A stretch of DNA of 10,821 nt, taken from NCBI GenBank assembly GCA_007130025.1, contig SLTF01000038.1:1-10821 (forward strand), in the 5' to 3' direction. Both the position numbers and the translations under genes were made by a program. Below are positions 7,159 to 10,821 of the stretch, in pieces. Position 1 is the stretch's first letter. The number at the start of each line of letters is the position of its first letter. The DNA is from Spirochaetales bacterium. GTDB lineage: Bacteria; Spirochaetota; Spirochaetia; DSM-27196; PWMO01. The notes below the pieces were generated by a model. The model did not search any database. It had not been told where the DNA came from and was given only the letters and a program-made list of their open reading frames with translations.

Positions 7159-8046
7159 ATGCGCGACAACTTGCTGATCGGGGCGTGCAGCTGGAAATTT
7201 CCTTCGTGGCACGGCCTGGTCTACTCCCAGCCCGAGGGAATCGACTACCTCGCCGAGTATTCGCGGCGCTACCCCACGGTGGAGATAGACCAGTGGTTCT
7301 GGTCGCTCTTTGGGCCCGAGTCGGTGACCCTTCCCGACCTGAAAGTGGCGGCGGAATACGCCGGATCGGTGCCCGACTCCTTTCGCTTCACCATCAAGGT
7401 CCCCAACAGCATCACCCTCACCCACGTGTATGCCAAAGCGACGCGCCACGCCAACGAACCAAACCGCCACTTCCTCTCCGAGGACCTCTTCGCTCGCTTC
7501 CTGGAACGAATCGAGCCGCTTCTGCCTCAGACCGAGGCAGTCATCCTGCAGTTTGAGTACCTCAACAAGAGCAAGATGCAGGGCGTGGAAGAGTTCTGCC
7601 TGCACCTCGACCGATTCTTCTCCGCCGCGCCCGGCGGCGTACGCTATGCGGTTGAGACCCGCAATCCCAACTTCCTCACCGCCGCCTACTTCGCCGTGCT
7701 GCGCGAGCACGGGGTGGCGCACTGCTTCTGCGACGGCTACTTCATGCCCCCGGCCCCTGAGGTCTATTGGCGGGTACGCGAGCTGCTCACCGGACCAGTA
7801 CTGTTCCGGCTTCAGGCGCGCAACCGTGCCGACATGGACCGCATCACCGGTAAGCAGTGGAACCGCATCGTGGAGCCGATGGACGATCGCGTCGCCGAAG
7901 TTGCCGGCGCCGTCGTCGATGCGCTCTCGGCGGGAAAACGAACCATCGTGAGCATCAACAACCACTTCGAGGGCTCCGCCCCGCTCACCATCGAGCGTCT
8001 CCACGATGCAATTGGTGACCGACTGCGTGCGCTTTCGCCCAACTGA
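7159..8046 (+). CDS. DUF72 / YecE-like TIM-barrel protein, 295 aa
   Basis: Member of the DUF72 (YecE) family, a TIM-barrel-fold family whose reaction is unknown. Family features seen: the N-terminal LLIGACSWKFPSW, then a VEIDQWFW segment (where many members have VEINSTFY), FRFTIKVPNSITLTH, LQFEYLN, YAVETRNPNF and a C-terminal TIVSINNHFEGSAPLTIERL. Length fits the family. Three in-frame ATGs lie close together (7147, 7150, 7159). I chose 7159 because the -10 box covers the first two and because MRDNLLIG gives the normal family N-terminus; 7147 would add four residues. No Shine-Dalgarno precedes any of them. The gene is divergent from the β-barrel/cyclase/HEAT operon and is followed after 53 bases by carbamate kinase on the same strand. 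Nothing in the sequence shows its substrate. Confidence 0.88.
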   Translation: MRDNLLIGACSWKFPSWHGLVYSQPEGIDYLAEYSRRYPTVEIDQWFWSLFGPESVTLPDLKVAAEYAGSVPDSFRFTIKVPNSITLTHVYAKATRHANEPNRHFLSEDLFARFLERIEPLLPQTEAVILQFEYLNKSKMQGVEEFCLHLDRFFSAAPGGVRYAVETRNPNFLTAAYFAVLREHGVAHCFCDGYFMPPAPEVYWRVRELLTGPVLFRLQARNRADMDRITGKQWNRIVEPMDDRVAEVAGAVVDALSAGKRTIVSINNHFEGSAPLTIERLHDAIGDRLRALSPN

Positions 8047-8055
8047 TGATACAAT
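8047..8055 (+). promoter_or_regulatory. Extended -10 element before carbamate kinase
   Basis: TGATACAAT directly after the DUF72 stop codon reads as an extended -10 (TGn plus TACAAT, 5/6). The expected -35 position (8027-8032, GTGCGC) is poor. It could let carbamate kinase be transcribed separately from the DUF72 gene, with a leader of about 38 bases. Confidence 0.35.
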
Positions 8056-8083
8056 CAGCGACACGAGGCTACTACTTGCCAAC

Positions 8084-8090
8084 AAGGAGA
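8084..8090 (+). promoter_or_regulatory. Ribosome binding site of carbamate kinase
   Basis: AAGGAGA, 9 bases before the ATG at 8100. It decides the start: the frame is open back to an ATG at 8046, but those extra 18 residues have no Shine-Dalgarno and no family similarity. Confidence 0.75.
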
Positions 8091-8099
8091 GACGCAGAC

Positions 8100-9068
8100 A
8101 TGGTGCGAACCGCAACCGAACACGACAAGCTCGCCGTAATTGCCCTTGGAGGAAACTCCATCATCGAGAAGGGACAGCGGGGAACGGTCGCTGAACAATT
8201 CGCCAACACGCAACGTTCGATGGAACGGGTGATCGACATGATGGAGCTGGGGTACACCTTCATCGTCACCCACGGCAACGGCCCGCAGGTGGGCAACATC
8301 ATGCTTCAGGGCGCGATTGCCAAAGACCAGGTGCCGGAGATCCCGCTGGTGGTGGCCGACGCGATGACCTGCGGTTCAATGGGATACATGATCGAGCAGT
8401 CACTGCAGAACGCGATGATCCGCCGCGGCCTGTGGCGCAACGTGGTCACGGTTCCCTGCCAGGTGCTGGTGGATTGGCAGGACCCGGCCATGCACAACCC
8501 GACCAAACCAATCGGACCCTTTTATACCGAAGAGCAGGCCGATGCGCTGCGCGCCGAACGGGGATGGGATATCCGCCAGGATGCCGGTCGCGGCTTTCGC
8601 CGGTTTGTCGCCTCGCCCTACCCCATCGACATCATCGAGCGCGACGCTATCAACCTGCTGTTGAAACAGAAATACATCCTGATCGCCGGCGGCGGTGGGG
8701 GAATCCCGGTTCGCTACGAGGAAGACGGCACCATCACCGGGGTGGACTGTGTCATAGACAAGGATCTGGTCAGCATGAAGCTCGCCCTGGCGGTAGGAGC
8801 CACCACCCTGATCATTATCACGGGTGTGCCACGCGTGGTGCTCAACTTCGGCAAACCCGACGAACAGCCCCTCCCCCGCGTGACCCTGGCACAGGCGCGC
8901 CACTACTACTATTCCGGTGAGTTTCCCGCCGGCTCCATGGGTCCCAAGATGCTTGCGGCCATCGAGTTTGTGCAGGCAAACCCGCGAAACCGCGTCATCA
9001 TCACCGATGTGGACCACGTGATTCCCGCCCTCGAAGGCAAAGAGGGAACCGAGATCGTCGCGTACTGA
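8100..9068 (+). CDS. arcC: Carbamate kinase, 322 aa
   Basis: Cytoplasmic amino acid kinase-family enzyme that catalyses carbamoyl phosphate + ADP to carbamate + ATP, the energy-yielding last step of arginine deiminase, agmatine or ureide/purine fermentation. Seen: nucleotide/phosphate-binding ALGGN (15-19), THGNGPQVG (57-65), the NPTKPIGPFY segment (133-142), SPYPIDIIERDAI (172-184), GGGGGIPV (197-204), DKDLVSMKLAL (220-230) and PAGSMGPK (276-283), in family order. Length matches the usual 310-320 residues. No arginine deiminase or carbamoyltransferase gene is in the window. The neighbour is a molybdenum hydroxylase operon, which resembles gene sets such as the E. coli yqeA/ygf region and favours purine or ureide breakdown; this is inference from context. 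The 3' end converges with xdhC, 15 bases away. Confidence 0.95.
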   Translation: MVRTATEHDKLAVIALGGNSIIEKGQRGTVAEQFANTQRSMERVIDMMELGYTFIVTHGNGPQVGNIMLQGAIAKDQVPEIPLVVADAMTCGSMGYMIEQSLQNAMIRRGLWRNVVTVPCQVLVDWQDPAMHNPTKPIGPFYTEEQADALRAERGWDIRQDAGRGFRRFVASPYPIDIIERDAINLLLKQKYILIAGGGGGIPVRYEEDGTITGVDCVIDKDLVSMKLALAVGATTLIIITGVPRVVLNFGKPDEQPLPRVTLAQARHYYYSGEFPAGSMGPKMLAAIEFVQANPRNRVIITDVDHVIPALEGKEGTEIVAY

Positions 9069-9083
9069 CCAGAGCCCGCCCGG

Positions 9084-9575
9084 TTACCGGCGCCGAGAGT
9101 CCTCGCGCCGGTAGCGTTCGCGGGCTGCATCAACGGCCGTCTCAATCGGCTCGTAGCCGGTGCAGCGGCAGAGGTTACTCTCCATCCAGCAACGCACCGT
9201 CTCTCCGTCGGCGTCCGGTTGGTCCGTCAGCAGGGCGTGCGCGTTGAGTACCATCCCCGGCGTGCAGAAGCCGCATTGAAATCCGTAGTGGTCCAGAAAG
9301 GTCTGCTGGATGGGCTCGTCGTCGAGCCCTTCGATGGTGGTCACGGAACGATCAACGGCATCGAGGGTGAGCGTGATGCACGACTTGACCGGCTTGCCGT
9401 CGATCAGCACCGTGCAGGCGCCGCAGTCGCCGTTTTCGCAGCCCATCTTGCTTCCCACCATACCAAGCGTCTCGCGAAGAGTGCGCAGAAGTGTGTCACC
9501 CGGACGAACCGCGGTCATCCGCTCGCGGCCGTTAATCTTCAGCGAAACCTCGCTCAATCCTTCGTACCGTTTCAC
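9084..9575 (-). CDS. xdhC: [2Fe-2S] subunit of a xanthine dehydrogenase-family molybdenum hydroxylase, 163 aa
   Basis: Electron-transfer subunit with two [2Fe-2S] clusters, passing electrons from the molybdenum site to FAD. The N-terminal plant-ferredoxin-like domain has C46, C51, C54 and C66 (GCENGDCGACTV...SC). The C-terminal four-helix domain has C101 and C104 (CGFCTPGMV) and C136 and C138 (NLCRCTGYEP). All eight cluster ligands are present and the length is typical. The start is GTG at 9575: GGAGGG stands 6 bases upstream, and the GTGA overlaps the TGA stop of the FAD subunit by 4 bases, so the two are translationally coupled. It is the last gene of the operon in this window. The symbol follows the E. 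coli xdhABC order; the substrate (xanthine, another purine or an aldehyde) cannot be read from this subunit. Confidence 0.95.
   Translation of the reverse strand: MKRYEGLSEVSLKINGRERMTAVRPGDTLLRTLRETLGMVGSKMGCENGDCGACTVLIDGKPVKSCITLTLDAVDRSVTTIEGLDDEPIQQTFLDHYGFQCGFCTPGMVLNAHALLTDQPDADGETVRCWMESNLCRCTGYEPIETAVDAARERYRREDSRRR
9085..9113. terminator. Perfect 9-bp inverted repeat at the arcC / xdhC convergent junction
   Basis: TACCGGCGC (9085-9093) pairs perfectly with GCGCCGGTA (9105-9113) around an 11-base loop, beginning 17 bases after the arcC stop. It lies inside the last codons of xdhC. The position between convergent genes fits transcription termination in both directions, but no T-run follows on either strand. 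Confidence 0.45.
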
Positions 9576-10423
9576 GCTCTGCCCTCCAACTCGGAAATCG
9601 CGTCGGCAACCGCCTGTGCCAGCAGCTCGCGCCGATACTCGCCGGAGGCGCGCATGTCGGTCTTGGGTTCCCCGGGCAGCGCCTGCACGAAGGTCTCGGC
9701 GCGATCGCGTGCGCTGCCTGCGGCTTCAGCCAGCGCGGCCTCGGCGCTGCGGCTGCGCAGGGGATAGCCGAGCGCACCGGCGAAGGCAATGCGGATGGCC
9801 CCGTCGATCCACGCCGCACAGAGTGTCAGCAGCGGGTAGTCCACCCGCGCATCGCGCTCGCGCCGCCGGTACCAGTGGGCTGCCGCCGCGGCCGCGGTGG
9901 AAACGGTGAGTGCCACCAGAAACTCGCCGGGGGCGAGGGCGAAACGCTTGTCAAAACACTCGTTCAGCGGGACCGTCCGCGTGGACGCGTCCGCACCCTC
10001 GGGCCCCGCGATGACGGCGGCGCCGTCGCCCACCAGGAAGGGAAGCACCGCCTCCCGGTAGGGGAGCATTCCGCAGACGTTGCCGCCCACGGTGATGCTG
10101 TTCCGCACGGTGTGGTCGGCCACGCGGGCGCAGGCGGCCGAAAGCAGCGGAAACCCCTTGGCCTCGGCGACCTCGTTCAGCGTCACACACGCACCGTAGC
10201 GCAGCTCACCGGAGGCGTCTGTCTCAAGAACGGTGGTCTCGGGGAGTCGCTTCAGATCGATGAGGGCGCCGGGTCGCAGGCGATTATCGCGCGCCATGGT
10301 GACGAGCTCGGTGCCGCCGGCGAGATAGCGGGGTTCCCGTCCCGCCGCGTGTTCTTCCTGCCACGCCTGTAGCGCCTCTTCGAGGGTCTGTGGCTGCAGA
10401 TAGCATACATCGAAGGAGATCAT
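9572..10423 (-). CDS. xdhB: FAD-binding subunit of a xanthine dehydrogenase-family enzyme, 283 aa
   Basis: Medium subunit of the molybdenum hydroxylase, which holds FAD and passes electrons to NAD+ or another acceptor. The PCMH-type FAD domain has AGGTEL (35-40) and TVGGNVCG (111-118), the two phosphate- and flavin-contacting loops. The C-terminal CO-dehydrogenase flavoprotein domain ends with the family pattern DMRASGEYRRELLAQAVADAI (from about 256). Between them is a run of six alanines (177-182) coded by very GC-rich DNA. The ATG has AAAGGAG 6 bases upstream (complement of 10430-10436), inside the end of the preceding gene, and its ATGA overlaps that gene's stop by 4 bases. Length is normal. 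The variant TVGGN before CGMLPYRE, rather than the more usual TIGGN followed by SP, is a subfamily feature and not a lost site. Confidence 0.93.
   Translation of the reverse strand: MISFDVCYLQPQTLEEALQAWQEEHAAGREPRYLAGGTELVTMARDNRLRPGALIDLKRLPETTVLETDASGELRYGACVTLNEVAEAKGFPLLSAACARVADHTVRNSITVGGNVCGMLPYREAVLPFLVGDGAAVIAGPEGADASTRTVPLNECFDKRFALAPGEFLVALTVSTAAAAAAHWYRRRERDARVDYPLLTLCAAWIDGAIRIAFAGALGYPLRSRSAEAALAEAAGSARDRAETFVQALPGEPKTDMRASGEYRRELLAQAVADAISELEGRA
9886..9897. repeat. 12-bp GC palindrome within the poly-alanine codons of the FAD subunit
   Basis: CCGCGGCCGCGG is a perfect palindrome lying in the codons for the six-alanine run. It is low-complexity coding sequence and probably has no function of its own. 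Confidence 0.5.
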
Positions 10424-10821
10424 CTGGCGCTCCTTTGGCCGGCGGCGGCGCGCGCTTCGCGCCAGAGGTACTCCGGCGTGATCGGCAGCTGCATAAGCTG
10501 GCGACCGACCGCCCGGGAGAACGCCGACGCGAGAGCGCCCGGCATGCCGACGATGCCCTGCTCGCCCAGACCGCGGGCGTTGTAGGGGCCGTCGCGCTGC
10601 GGCGTCTCCACGAAGTCCACCAGGTACTCGGGGTGCTCGCCAAAGCGCACGATCTTGAAATCGCGCAACTTGCCGTTCTGTACCCGGCCCCGGCTGTCAA
10701 ACGCGAACGACTCCCGGGTGGTGTAGCCTACGCCCATGGCCATCGCGCCCACCACCTGGCCGCGGGCAAGGGCAGGGTTGATCACCTGCCCCACGTCCAT
10801 GACGCAGGCTGATTTCAGAAC
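10420..10821 (-). CDS. xdhA: Molybdopterin-binding large subunit of a xanthine dehydrogenase-family enzyme, C-terminal 133 residues only
   Basis: C-terminal end of the catalytic subunit that binds the molybdenum cofactor and hydroxylates the substrate. The frame is open through the right edge: VLKSACVMDVGQVINP leads into the part visible here, matching the family segment C/H-DVG-x-x-INP, so the ATG at 10800 is internal and the gene starts outside the window. Also seen are a segment like the family's GQxxGGxxxGxGYA (RGQVVGAMAMGVGYTTRE) and RGLGEQG, whose Glu (10561-10563) matches the catalytic base in the GxGE motif. The ending QLPITPEYLWR is typical of the C-terminus. The stop overlaps the start of the FAD subunit gene by 4 bases. 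The substrate cannot be told without the missing active-site part. Confidence 0.92.
   Translation of the reverse strand, partial: VLKSACVMDVGQVINPALARGQVVGAMAMGVGYTTRESFAFDSRGRVQNGKLRDFKIVRFGEHPEYLVDFVETPQRDGPYNARGLGEQGIVGMPGALASAFSRAVGRQLMQLPITPEYLWREARAAAGQRSAR

Noticed and set aside
7622..7637. CCGCCG/CGGCGG stem in the DUF72 gene
   Set aside because: Only 6 bp inside coding sequence, with nothing in its position to suggest a function.
8046..8099. Carbamate kinase start at the ATG overlapping the DUF72 stop
   Set aside because: It would form an apparent overlap with the DUF72 stop, but has no Shine-Dalgarno, and the ATG at 8100 has AAGGAGA at ideal spacing and gives the usual family N-terminus.
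7102..8115. A 337-codon open frame on the minus strand opposite the DUF72 gene
   Set aside because: It is antisense to a conserved family gene, has no motif, and its 5' end runs into the carbamate kinase start region. It is a shadow of the GC-rich codon bias.
10420..10800. A complete 126-residue protein starting at the ATG at 10800
   Set aside because: The frame is open to the window edge and the residues before the Met continue the conserved segment of the molybdopterin subunit, so this is the end of a larger gene cut by the window.

Overview
The window is about 10.8 kb of GC-rich, densely coding bacterial DNA. It holds eight protein genes, two of them cut by the window edges. There is no RNA gene, CRISPR array, insertion sequence or gene-free stretch above 300 bases. 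Two exported proteins with outer-membrane β-barrel character and consistent Shine-Dalgarno sites point to a diderm (Gram-negative-type) bacterium. Carbamate kinase and a molybdenum hydroxylase suggest an anaerobic or fermentative life. A free-living spirochaete would fit the overall look, but that is a weak inference with no marker gene behind it.

Layout, left to right. (1) A plus-strand SppA-type S49 protease, cut at its 5' end, carries a β-rich barrel-like domain between its signal peptide and the protease halves. It converges with (2) a minus-strand three-gene unit, read from right to left: a small exported β-barrel-like protein (7032-6562), a GAF-PAS-class III nucleotide cyclase (6572-4965) and a membrane-anchored HEAT-repeat protein (4952-2382). 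The first two overlap and the last two are 12 bases apart, so they look like one operon. (3) Going the other way from the same 126-base control region are a DUF72/YecE-like gene (7159-8046) and a carbamate kinase (8100-9068). (4) Converging on the carbamate kinase from the right edge is a molybdenum hydroxylase operon in the order molybdopterin subunit, FAD subunit, [2Fe-2S] subunit, with two 4-base overlaps (ATGA and GTGA).

How the genes may work together. The carbamate kinase and the xanthine dehydrogenase-like enzyme fit purine or ureide breakdown, where oxidised purines finally give carbamoyl phosphate and ATP. The cyclase has the residues of an active enzyme that probably makes cAMP, and its co-transcribed HEAT protein is an unexplained possible partner at the inner membrane. 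The control region at 7033-7158 is the most striking non-coding part: two promoter-like sequences point away from each other, both with 17-base spacers and TATGAT -10 boxes, and share one GTGACAC core as -35. The best candidates for something undescribed are this symmetric control region, the cyclase/HEAT/β-barrel operon and the barrel-SppA fusion. None is proven from sequence alone.
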